From NCBI GenBank assembly GCA_001599355.1, contig BCGQ01000001.1, positions 1,305,135-1,369,134 on the forward strand: a stretch of DNA of 64,000 nt. The letters are read 5' to 3'. Under the pieces are notes generated by a model. That model was given only the letters and a program-made list of their open reading frames with translations. It made no database searches and had not been told where the DNA came from. This DNA is from Nakazawaea peltata (Eukaryota; Ascomycota; Pichiomycetes; Alaninales; Pachysolenaceae). Both the position numbers and the translations under genes were made by a program. Shown here in pieces: positions 29,643 through 37,487 of the stretch; position 1 is the first letter of the stretch, and each line of letters opens with the position of its first letter.

Positions 29643-30047
29643 ATGTCAATTCAATCAGGAAATATCGGGAAAATCTCATTTTTACCATTAGACCAAATCA
29701 AAAGACCAATTCCCCCAGTTTTGGATTATGCCAAAATCGATGCGATGGCTCTGACTTTGAATGGTATCCCAACACCATCAGCCACTTGTCCAAATGTTAG
29801 TGATATCACATCGGGAGAATTGCCCCCAATCGATGTTATGCATGTGAGAGATCAGGGCAAAAGTTATTATTTTGCCTTTGGTGGTTGCCATAGATTCCAG
29901 CTGTACGAGAAAATAGGAGCCTCCAGCTCGGAGCCTCCTCAGGTCAAGTGTAAAATTTTGCCCCTGACTAAAAAGCAATTAAAATTATATTTAGGTAGTT
30001 CTGTGGACAGCTACTTCCAACCTCTGCAGACCGAGGATTCTGCTTGA
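29643..30047 (+). CDS. SRX1: Sulfiredoxin
   Basis: 134 aa, ATG 29643. The signature 'FGGCHRF' near residue 80 contains the catalytic Cys that reduces over-oxidised (sulfinic) peroxiredoxin using ATP. Upstream, 'PLDQIKRPIPPVLDYAKID' and 'LPPIDVMHVRD' form the ParB-like fold typical of the family. The CTG at 29901, two codons after FGGCHRF, reads Ala (FQAYEK), as in the S. cerevisiae sequence HRLKAYDK. The length is close to S. cerevisiae Srx1 (127 aa), so the gene is complete. Expression under peroxide stress would be expected from the family; no clear Yap1 site was identified. Confidence 0.94.
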   Translation: MSIQSGNIGKISFLPLDQIKRPIPPVLDYAKIDAMALTLNGIPTPSATCPNVSDITSGELPPIDVMHVRDQGKSYYFAFGGCHRFQLYEKIGASSSEPPQVKCKILPLTKKQLKLYLGSSVDSYFQPLQTEDSA

Positions 30048-30188
30048 TTAATTCTCCTCCATGATAATGACCCAATAGACTAATCTATATAGAATTTAAG
30101 AAATGACGTTCATCTTTAGCTGATTATTAAAGAAAATATATATAGTAGATAATCTAAACATTATAGTAACTGATCAAAGAACAGTAAG

Positions 30189-30755
30189 ATGTCGGATACA
30201 ATCTGCTTTGTGTCGTTAATTTCCAAACAAGTAAGTTAACTAGTTCTTCTCATGATGTTTACTTGGGTGTGTTGGTGTCACGATGTTTACTAACATAGAT
30301 AGAACAATCCTTTATATATTCATCAAGTCACGGATGATGTGCTAGGCGACAGCAGCAACAGCTCGCTGGAACTGAACAAATTCCTCAAATATAACTTCTT
30401 GAGTCACATGTCATTGGATATATTCGAATCTCCATTCGCTTCTATGTTACTGCAACAACTGCAAAATACCAATACTGCTAATAACTCATTGTTATTCATC
30501 CAAGATGGTGTCGGGGTCTATGGATACGAAGCTAATACCGGATTGAAAATAGTCATTGGATCGGAAACAAAAGAGAACATCAGTGAGCAATTGTATGATG
30601 TTTTTCGTAGCATTCACAAATTATACTTGAAGATTGTGTGCAATCCATTCAATGTTGTTAACAGAGACGTAAATGATCCGATCGAGAATGAAGATTTCGA
30701 TAACAAGTTAAAGGATATTGTTAATTCTTACAATGAAAAGGTAAGGGCAAATTAG
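30189..30755 (+). CDS. TCA17: TRAPP-associated protein Tca17/TRAPPC2L (two exons)
   Basis: Exon 1 is 30189-30230 and exon 2 is 30303-30755, together 164 aa. The 72-nt intron has donor GTAAGT at 30231, TACTAAC at 30288-30294 and AG at 30301-30302; the earlier AG at 30297-30298 would shift the frame into a stop. The product begins MSDTICFVSLISKQNNPLYI and continues with a longin/sedlin-type sequence: 'HMSLDIFES', 'VYGYEANTGLKIVI' and 'LYLKIVCNPFNVVNRDV'. Human TRAPPC2L shows the same pattern (NYPLYI, YGY.TN, MCNPF). Tca17 helps assemble the TRAPPII complex for Golgi traffic, a theme shared with COG5 at the window's start. Confidence 0.9.
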
Positions 30756-30775
30756 AGATTATTCTTATATATAAA

Positions 30776-31165
30776 TCATTTCAATACGACATTAGCACCA
30801 CGTAATTCCAAGTATTGTTGGTCGACTCCCTGTCCCAAACTCTTCACTATTCCATAAACTTCCAAGTTATAGAAATAAAGTCTATTAGATGGAGACTTGT
30901 AGGTGGTCGGTAATCCTGTGATATCACAGTATCTTTTCTGTGGTTTCAAAGATGGATGATTTGCCAACGAAAAGTAATTCACCTGCTTATCCATTGGGAT
31001 CTGGCGCTCTTGTTGCAATTGATTAAGGCGCTTCTGCTCATCCGAAAGCAAATTCTTAGCTGGTTTATGACGCCTTGTTGGAGATTTCCAATTAGGACTT
31101 TTAAACACCTGTGGTGACGTGGTGAGATCCGATATCTCGACAAGTTCCTCCACGGACGTACTCAT
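30776..31165 (-). CDS. IES6: INO80 chromatin-remodelling complex subunit Ies6
   Basis: 129 aa from ATG 31165; the frame extends seven codons to a GTG. The C-terminal half is a YL1-C domain: 'RYCDITGLPTTYKSPSNRL.FYNLEVY' and 'GVDQQYLELRGAN'. Ies6 pairs with Arp5 as the module that couples INO80 ATPase activity to nucleosome sliding. The N-terminal segment is S/P/K-rich and short. The protein is somewhat shorter than S. cerevisiae Ies6 (166 aa), mainly at the N-terminus. It is convergent with TCA17, with only 20 bp between stop codons, so the two 3' ends must overlap. Confidence 0.93.
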   Translation of the reverse strand: MSTSVEELVEISDLTTSPQVFKSPNWKSPTRRHKPAKNLLSDEQKRLNQLQQERQIPMDKQVNYFSLANHPSLKPQKRYCDITGLPTTYKSPSNRLYFYNLEVYGIVKSLGQGVDQQYLELRGANVVLK

Positions 31166-31806
31166 TGCTGACTTGTATACACCCACGCTGACCTGTATGA
31201 CCCTCCACGTCTTGCAATAAGATTGTTTTTTCTAATAAAGTGAGAGGTCGTGTTTAAAATACCGAATCGCGAGACAGTCAAGCTGACACAAGAGGAGGAG
31301 ACAAAAAAGATAGGCGCAGGAGAGGGCGCGCGCGACACAAGGGAAGGGACCGAGCAAGCGAGGGGAGGAAGGCAGGGCGAGGCGCGGGTAAGATTGAGAG
31401 ACAAGGATTATGGAAGTGATGATGAGGAAGAGGGAAGTGGAAGAAAAGATAAAATTGAAGAAGATTCGGATTGACAATCTCAACAGCAAGGTCTCCCTAC
31501 ACTTAACTTGAGCACTCGCCCAGACTAGTGAAATGCTCTCTAAAATTAAAGTCGTTGATCTAGAATATGCAAGAAAGTGCCTTTTTTTCGTCTGGTAAAT
31601 TCTTAACTATGGCACTAGATCTGAAGGAAGGTTCTACAAACAGAGTTATTATGAATATACGTAAGTCACATATACCGTTGATTTAATTCATATGTAAAAG
31701 ACAACAAAAAGAACACAAAAGAAAAATAATAGAAGTAGTAGCTAGATAGCCCTGATGAAATGGATAAAACTGCTGCTTTAATGATAGTGAATTAGGTTTC
31801 CAATGC
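31166..31806. other. IES6-RHO1 intergenic region with GA-rich block
   Basis: About 640 bp upstream of IES6 and downstream of RHO1. A purine-rich block (about 31280-31480) includes GCGCGCGC and reads open without an ATG start. A small ATG ORF at 31610 runs into a GTAAGT with no branch point after it. No gene can be supported. Confidence 0.45.
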
Positions 31807-32406
31807 TTACAAGACAACACACTTCTTCTTCTTCTTTTCCTTCTTCTCCTTGGCCATTAAACTGGCTCTTGTAGCATTTTCAAAGACCTCTCTAACACCT
31901 TGACCAGTCTTGGCAGAACATTCCAAATATTTCAAAGCACCAATCTTGTCAGCAACAACTTGACCCTCGGCACTCGATACCGGTTGTTGAGAAATAGCTC
32001 TTAACTCTTCGATTGTTTGTGGATCATTTCTTAAATCGACTTTACAACCGACAAGAATGATAGGAACACCTTGACAGAAGTGGAAGACTTCACTGATCCA
32101 CTTCTCTTGAACGTTATCTAAGGAATCTGGTAAATCGATCGAGAAACAGATCAAAATAACATTGGAATCTGGGTATGACAAAGGTCTTAATCTATCGTAA
32201 TCTTCTTGACCAGCAGTATCCCATAAGGCCAACTCAACTCTTCTACCATCGACCTCAACATCGGCAACGTAGTTCTCGAAAACAGTTGGCACGTAAACTT
32301 CCGGGAAGGTACCTTTACTGAACACAATCAATAAACAAGTTTTACCACAAGCACCATCACCAACAATGACCAACTTTCTTCTAATATCAGCAGGAGGAGG
32401 AGCCAT
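31807..32406 (-). CDS. RHO1: Rho-family GTPase Rho1
   Basis: 199 aa, ATG 32406. All GTPase motifs are intact: P-loop GDGACGKT, switch I with '[12 protein letters not shown]', [16 protein letters not shown], NKxD-equivalent CKVDL and 'ECSAKTG'. A lysine-rich tail precedes the CAAX box CVVL, which predicts geranylgeranylation. The sequence is much closer to Rho1/RhoA than to Cdc42 or Rac. Rho1 activates beta-1,3-glucan synthase and Pkc1 in cell-wall signalling. High codon bias and almost no CTG are consistent with strong expression. GPA1 and an MSG5-type phosphatase in the window belong to connected MAP-kinase pathways. Confidence 0.96.
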   Translation of the reverse strand: MAPPPADIRRKLVIVGDGACGKTCLLIVFSKGTFPEVYVPTVFENYVADVEVDGRRVELALWDTAGQEDYDRLRPLSYPDSNVILICFSIDLPDSLDNVQEKWISEVFHFCQGVPIILVGCKVDLRNDPQTIEELRAISQQPVSSAEGQVVADKIGALKYLECSAKTGQGVREVFENATRASLMAKEKKEKKKKKCVVL

Positions 32407-33176
32407 CTTCTTTAATGTATTATCGATTAATATCTATTGATCCGCCAGATATATTCCGTTAAATATTTATAAATGAAATAAATAAACAAAAACACCTTTT
32501 CCTTTTTCCTTCAAGATTCCACACACACAAGGGCAAAACATGCTAAAAATATTTTTTTTGACCGTTTGGGTTTTGTGGATCAGGCTTTCGTTTAGGGAAA
32601 GGCGGGAACGGAACGGGAGTTGAGGGGTGATATTGGTGGGGGTGTTAGATGAGGTGGTTTGACGTGATTAGGGGAGATTTGGGATTGTTTGACATGTTTC
32701 TCGTCCTATGTATTCCCGACTAAGATTATTTCCACCCTTGTTGCTTCTTTACCTTGACAACCCCCCTTGCTAACCCACTCTTGAAATTCCCATACAAAAA
32801 AATTTTCCCTCCGGTGAAATTACCTGCCTTACATGCACACGCACTACAATTTTGTCTGGACAGGAACCGATTCTGTAGGAACGATAATGATCCAGGAGCA
32901 TTTGGGGGTTATCGAGGGAATATCGTGATGGTGTTTAAGAATTGTTTATGAATCGTGGGGATACTTTGGATAATAAATTCTGAAAGTGATATCATATCGA
33001 CAATTACTCCTTCACTTTCTGATTCGGCCGAGTAATTCCATGGCTCATCGCTGTCTCCCTTTTCTGTGTCTTTTCGGTGTCTTTTCCATACCTTTTCCAT
33101 ACCTTTTCCATACCATTCTACTAGCATTAAAATCAAATCGTCTATTCGTGATCCACTACATTAAATAAATAATTAA
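32407..33176. other. RHO1 upstream region
   Basis: About 770 bp between the RHO1 start and the MET16 stop. It includes AAAAAAATTTTCCC near 32798 and an 11-bp tandem repeat at 33081-33112. No gene seen. Confidence 0.5.
33081..33112. repeat. 11-bp tandem repeat CCTTTTCCATA
   Basis: Three consecutive units lie in the gap between RHO1 and MET16. Confidence 0.85.
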
Positions 33177-33920
33177 CTATACAGAGATATCCTTGAATCT
33201 CTCAGTTTGATGAATACCACACTCGGTCTTCAGCTTTCCCTTCCAACGACCACTTCTCTCGTCATCTCCTTCCAGAATTGGAACTGTACTGTGATAGTCT
33301 CCAACACTCTTGTAACCCAAATCTAACAATTCATTGTAAGGCACCTCGTTAGCGGTGATGTACTCATGAACCAGCTTGAAATCCCAAGACAGTAATGGGT
33401 TGATCTTCAAGATACCAGTCGATGCCTCCAATTCGATAATTGGCAACGAATTTCTGGCTCCTCCTTGAGATCTACGTCTACCGGTGAACACCAGTCCAAC
33501 CGACAATTCTTTATACAGTCTTTGCAGAGGTTCTACCTTGACTAAGTAATCATATTTGTCCTCATCCTTCTCCCACAAGAAATCTCCATACTTGGCCAGG
33601 AATTCCTCTTCGGAAGAGCATCCATTAGGCTGGTATACATGTACTTGCAAGCCGTACTTTTCTTTCACCTTATCAACAAGAGACAAAGTTTGTGGGAAAT
33701 GATGCAAAGTATCGATGAAAATCAAGTCTACGCCACCACCAATCTTGTTGACCATATCACTTATCAGCAATCCAGTCAAACCAAACAGGGTGGTTTGGTA
33801 CAAGTTAGGGATAGTCAAAATAGACCATCTAATGATCTCTTGTGGAGTCAAGTCAGCCAATGTTTTGTTCCAAAAAGCAATTAACTCTGGAGAAATTTGA
33901 ACAGAAGAATCTTGGGTCAT
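33177..33920 (-). CDS. MET16: 3'-phosphoadenylylsulfate (PAPS) reductase
   Basis: 247 aa, ATG 33920. PAPS reductase features: a GLTGLLISDM segment, 'DTLHHFPQTL', 'VFTGRRRSQGGAR' and the C-terminal 'KTECGIH' with the catalytic Cys of the ECGIH motif. The enzyme reduces PAPS to sulfite with thioredoxin in sulfate assimilation. CTG codons at 33516 and 33525 read VEPAQRAYKEL, that at 33492 reads VGAVFTG and that at 33231 reads GKAKTECG, all as in other Met16 proteins if CTG is Ala. A TCACGTGA Cbf1-type site lies 143 bp upstream, the classical control element of sulfur genes. Confidence 0.96.
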   Translation of the reverse strand: MTQDSSVQISPELIAFWNKTLADLTPQEIIRWSILTIPNLYQTTLFGLTGLLISDMVNKIGGGVDLIFIDTLHHFPQTLSLVDKVKEKYGLQVHVYQPNGCSSEEEFLAKYGDFLWEKDEDKYDYLVKVEPLQRLYKELSVGLVFTGRRRSQGGARNSLPIIELEASTGILKINPLLSWDFKLVHEYITANEVPYNELLDLGYKSVGDYHSTVPILEGDDERSGRWKGKLKTECGIHQTERFKDISV

Positions 33921-34062
33921 CGTGCAAATGAAATCTGTGAGTTCTATAGTCCTTTTGTTATCGATATCGAACTAAGCCAGTCTCTTCAACTATATTTATA
34001 CCATATTAAAAAATTTTCCATTATTAATATTAATCTGTGGTACCAGATGTGATGAGATAATG

Positions 34063-34070
34063 TCACGTGA
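34063..34070. promoter_or_regulatory. Cbf1-type E-box TCACGTGA in the MET16 promoter
   Basis: Perfect palindromic TCACGTGA between divergent MET16 (start 33920) and MED10 (start 34216). Cbf1-Met4-Met28 bind TCACGTG upstream of S. cerevisiae MET16, so conserved sulfur regulation is likely. Confidence 0.75.
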
Positions 34071-34215
34071 TCTGGAGGTATCCGCGCGCCCCCAATATAC
34101 TTGATTAGGAATATGTGGATTGGTAAGCAGAAAAGAAAAGAAGCGTGAGCCAAGTGAGATTTAACGCTGTAGACCAACGAGAGGGTGATAGAGGTGATTA
34201 GTAATCTTGAGAAGG

Positions 34216-34705
34216 ATGACATCGAATATTGAATTGGATCCATCTGATCCACTTTATAGAACTCAAGAAAGTTTAGGACTCATTGTTGGAACATTGTTAC
34301 ATTTGGGTATCATAGTCCATGACTTCCAAGGCACAGAAGACGCCAAAGTAGGATTGACCAGTTTGACGTAAGTGATTGTATGACTTATAAGTATGTCATC
34401 GTTTAAATACTAACATTTATACTAGTAATCAACTTATATCTCAATTGAGAGATTTAAATCAAGTGGCAGATGGTGTTAATAATATCCCCATTCCATTAGA
34501 TGTATTGCAGTATATTGAAGACGGTAGAAACCCTGACGTTTATACAAGAGAATTTGTTGAGAGTGTGAGGAAATCCAATCAATATTTGAAAGGAAAGTCT
34601 ATGCTGTTTGAGAAACTCAAATCCAGTTTAAGTGAACAGATATTGAAAGAATTCCCGGATTTACAGGATGACGTGAATGGGATCATTGAAAGAACGTCTA
34701 TATAA
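34216..34705 (+). CDS. MED10: Mediator subunit Med10/Nut2 (two exons)
   Basis: Exon 1 is 34216-34367, exon 2 is 34426-34705, 143 aa. The 58-nt intron has GTAAGT at 34368, TACTAAC at 34408-34414 and AG at 34424-34425. The protein contains the Med10 pattern: 'LIVGTLLHLGIIVHDFQG', 'LNQVADGVNNIPIPLDVLQYIEDGRNPDVYTREFVE' and a C-terminal helical tail. Med10 is an essential subunit of the Mediator middle module linking regulators to RNA polymerase II. Family length (S. cerevisiae Nut2, 157 aa) agrees. The start at 34216 is the first ATG that opens the exon 1 frame. Confidence 0.93.
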
Positions 34706-35007
34706 AATGAATGAATAATGAACAAATGACTAAAAGTGAATTAAAAAGTGAATATATTTATGTAGTTTCTATGTGGTTTATAGACCGTTAATAGACCTTC
34801 TGATCCTGCTCTGAATCTCTTCCAAACCTTCTCTGCGCATCCTTTTACTTTTTCCCTTCAATTCCTCGACCCCCCTCCATTCCTCCACTCCTCTCCTCTC
34901 CTCCATTTCTTCCCTCCACTCCTCCTCATCCCTCCATCTCCTCGCCTTATCAGCCGCATCTCATCTGAAAAAAAAAATTTTCAAACGGTTTTGACTTTGA
35001 CTTTGGG
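34706..35007. promoter_or_regulatory. JIP5 promoter with RRPE-like element
   Basis: A pyrimidine-rich tract (about 34850-34950) is followed by TGAAAAAAAAAATTTTCA at 34966-34983, 25 bp before the JIP5 ATG. The AAAATTTT core resembles the rRNA-processing element of ribosome-biogenesis genes. Confidence 0.6.
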
Positions 35008-36357
35008 ATGGGATCAGTGACCAGAAGAAGAAGCAATATGGCCAAGAAAACTAAGAAGATTCAGAAGAAGGAGGAAGAGAAGCCTACAATGGCTCCATTG
35101 GTGGAGTTTCAATACGAAAATCCGATATTTGCCCTGGCATGTCACCCAAGTAAGAATTTGCTTGCAACTGGTCTTGCCTCAGGACATTTAATAGTTCACC
35201 AATATGACCATGAACAGTTGGAAAGTTCGAAGAATAAGATTAAAATAAGAGATTTTGATGAAGATGATGCCGGATATGTGAAAATCGCTTGGAAAACCAA
35301 ACGTCATAAGGGAAGTTGTAGATCTATTCTGTTTGATAAAGATGGAGAGAACATCTACAGTTGTGGTACCGACAAAATCATCAAAAAACTGTCACTGGAA
35401 ACTGGTAAAGTTGTTGCTAAATCCTCTGAGACTGATCAATTGAAGTCAAACTTTACCAAGCTTTTAAAAGCTCCTAATAAGCCTGTTGTTCTCGTGGGAA
35501 CTGAAGGGGGTAACATCCATGTATTCGACGATAGAACTATGCTGAAACAATCACAGCTGATCTTGAATTGTCATGATGATTCCGTGCTGGATATCTGTAA
35601 TATGACCCCTACTAGTGACTATCAGTATATTTCTGTAGGAAGTACCACTTTAACCCATTTCGATATTCGTAAAGGTATAATTCAACAGAGTGAGAACCAA
35701 GAAGATGAGTTGATGTCATGTCTGTACTTAGACCACAAGACACTGGTAGCAGGTATGGGTGAAGGTGTTGTTACTGTATGGCGTCAAGATAAAAATGCAT
35801 TTGTAGATCAGATCTCAAGAGTCCGTGTAGGAAGAGACTCTGTTGACCTGGTAATTCCAGCGTTAGATCAGGACGGAGTATATGTTTGGAGTGGATCTGC
35901 CGATGGTATTTTGAGTAAAATCGATACAAAGAAGGGTAAAGTTATAGAGAGAAGAACACATCATAAGGAAGATGAAGTCATCGGGTTGGATTTAGATTTC
36001 GATTATAGATTGGTTAGTTTCGGTATGGATAAATTGAAATTATGGTCCAATAAGGATGTTGATGAAGATGAAGAGGATACCGAGGAATCTGATTTCTCTG
36101 ACTCTGAACTTGGATCTGACTCCGAATTAGACTCAGACTCTGAATCTGACCTGGAATCTGACCTGGGATCTGAACATGAGTCTGGATCAAATACAGGATC
36201 TGACTCGGAACCAGAACCAGAACCTCAACCAGAACCTCAACCAGAACCTCAACCAGAACCTCCCAAGAAGAAACAGAAGAAGCAATTGACCGCCAAAGAG
36301 ATCAAGCAACTCACCAAGCACGAACAGGGTATCCGTAAGTTCGACGGTCTCGACTAA
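35008..36357 (+). CDS. JIP5: WD-repeat ribosome-biogenesis protein Jip5 (WDR55 family)
   Basis: 449 aa, ATG 35008; a second in-frame ATG at 35038 (MAKKTKK) is a possible alternative. WD-like repeats cover about residues 35-350 (FALACHPSKNLLATGLASG, GSCRSILFDKDGENIYSCGTD, VYVWSGSADGILSKID, LVSFGMDKLKLW). The C-terminal 95 residues are acidic S/D/E repeats, then a (QPEP)n run, then a K-rich end. Jip5/WDR55 acts in 60S and rRNA maturation in the nucleolus. Several CTG codons sit in the acidic repeat and would read Ala (SDAESDAGSE). The RRPE-like element just upstream fits a ribosome-biogenesis role. Confidence 0.88.
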   Translation: MGSVTRRRSNMAKKTKKIQKKEEEKPTMAPLVEFQYENPIFALACHPSKNLLATGLASGHLIVHQYDHEQLESSKNKIKIRDFDEDDAGYVKIAWKTKRHKGSCRSILFDKDGENIYSCGTDKIIKKLSLETGKVVAKSSETDQLKSNFTKLLKAPNKPVVLVGTEGGNIHVFDDRTMLKQSQLILNCHDDSVLDICNMTPTSDYQYISVGSTTLTHFDIRKGIIQQSENQEDELMSCLYLDHKTLVAGMGEGVVTVWRQDKNAFVDQISRVRVGRDSVDLVIPALDQDGVYVWSGSADGILSKIDTKKGKVIERRTHHKEDEVIGLDLDFDYRLVSFGMDKLKLWSNKDVDEDEEDTEESDFSDSELGSDSELDSDSESDLESDLGSEHESGSNTGSDSEPEPEPQPEPQPEPQPEPPKKKQKKQLTAKEIKQLTKHEQGIRKFDGLD

Positions 36358-36542
36358 ATAGCTATAATAAAGTAGTGCATAAAACTCCAAATACCCCAAT
36401 TAGGCCACGCAGCACAACCCGTAGAAAATGAAGGGAAAAAGACGAAATTTTGTTCAAATTGAGAGAACCAAAAGGAGGTCAGGAAGTAAAGGAGGTAGTG
36501 ATATCCCGGAATCTTGTTGGAGAGTGTATTTATTTATTAGCA

Positions 36543-36956
36543 ATGCCTATGAAAATACCAGTTGTGACTACGGTAGGTGTGATTTTGGTTCGATAAGACC
36601 CGATTCAGTCGGGTTTTTCCTAGTATGTGTACTCGATACTAACTGAGGTGTTTTGTAATAGCCAGCTAAGGCGTACTTCTGTACGATTATTTCCGCTTTT
36701 GGTATTGTTATTTTGTCAGTATTGGCTCATTTGTTCTCAATTGGCCATGAATCTATGGTTGGATCCATTAATGACCCAGAAGATGGTAAAGCGTAAGTAT
36801 TTTATATGGGTATTATCATATTAAGAGTGGTTTTTTTACTAACATTTCAGTGCCGCCAAAACTATATGGCAAGCAGTATTGGTATATATCTTTTTCTTTT
36901 TATTCTGTGGATGTCAAATATTGTCGATCAACAGAAACTCGAGAATCCAATTATAA
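36543..36956 (+). CDS. V-ATPase Vo subunit f (YPR170W-B / RNaseK family), three exons
   Basis: Exons 36543-36572, 36662-36792 and 36851-36956 encode 88 aa. Intron 1 (89 nt): donor GTAGGT at 36573, TACTAAC at 36637-36643, AG at 36660-36661. Intron 2 (58 nt): GTAAGT at 36793, TACTAAC at 36837-36843, AG at 36849-36850. The product has two membrane helices around a conserved loop: 'ISAFGIVILSVLAHLF', 'GHESMVGSINDPEDG', then 'VLVYIFFFLFCGCQI'. This matches my memory of S. cerevisiae YPR170W-B (AHLF..NHES.VGSINDPEDG), identified structurally as subunit f of the V-ATPase proton ring and related to animal RNaseK. The gene is easily missed because no single exon is a long ORF. Confidence 0.92.
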
Positions 36957-37487
36957 TACCGCTGCATTGTTAGATCATATATACAAAACGATGAATAGAA
37001 GCTAGTCTTTGATTTGTGTAGGAGTAGTGGTAGGAGTGATCGTATAGAATGGGAGATGTTACGAACGGCATGTCTTTCGTAGACATATGAACTCGACTTT
37101 CGAGGTCTCCCTCTGACACATCTCTCTAATTAATGTCTCTAATCCATCTCTTGAACCCATCTCTCTAACCCATCTCTCTAACCCATCTCTCTAACCCATC
37201 TCTCTAACCCATCCCTCCAATCCATCTCTCTAACCCATCCCTCCAATCCATCTCTGCTGCCCTACCCACTCCTAACTGCTTCTCCCTACCTCAATAGTCG
37301 TGCACGTTCACCTAATATTCATATTTTGCTCCCAACACGCTCTTAAAAACCGATATCACACACCTAAAAAGAAAAGAAAACTAAATAATCAATTTGATCA
37401 AAAAAAATTACCTGCATGAGCTCATTGACGGGTATATAAGGAAGACGTGTCGCTTTGGGCGCTAGAGATCTAAAAGGGCGGTTGAGT
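36957..37487. promoter_or_regulatory. AFG1 upstream region: 13-bp repeats, GTCGTGCAC and TATA box
   Basis: No gene seen. It holds a 13-bp minisatellite (37144-37260), GTCGTGCAC at 37297-37305, and a TATATAAG box near 37433-37440, about 48 bp before the AFG1 ATG. Confidence 0.6.
37144..37260. repeat. 13-bp minisatellite CCATCTCTCTAAC
   Basis: Nine head-to-tail 13-bp units. The core unit CCATCTCTCTAAC alternates late in the array with the variant CCATCCCTCCAAT (37209 and 37235). Spacing is exact. Confidence 0.92.

Noticed and set aside
31250-31474. Acidic and basic repeat-like frame in the GA-rich block between IES6 and RHO1
   Set aside because: No ATG start and no splice acceptor with a branch point to supply one; purine-rich DNA gives K/E/R/G-rich peptides in all forward frames.
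31610-31662. Possible first exon (ATG followed by GTAAGT at about 31661)
   Set aside because: No TACTAAC before the RHO1 3' end, so no acceptor exists for a plus-strand gene.
31807-32406. Calling the Rho GTPase Cdc42
   Set aside because: Switch and effector residues and the long basic tail ending in CVVL follow Rho1/RhoA, not Cdc42.
36428-36646. 72-aa ORF after JIP5
   Set aside because: It overlaps exon 1 and intron 1 of the V-ATPase subunit f gene in another frame.
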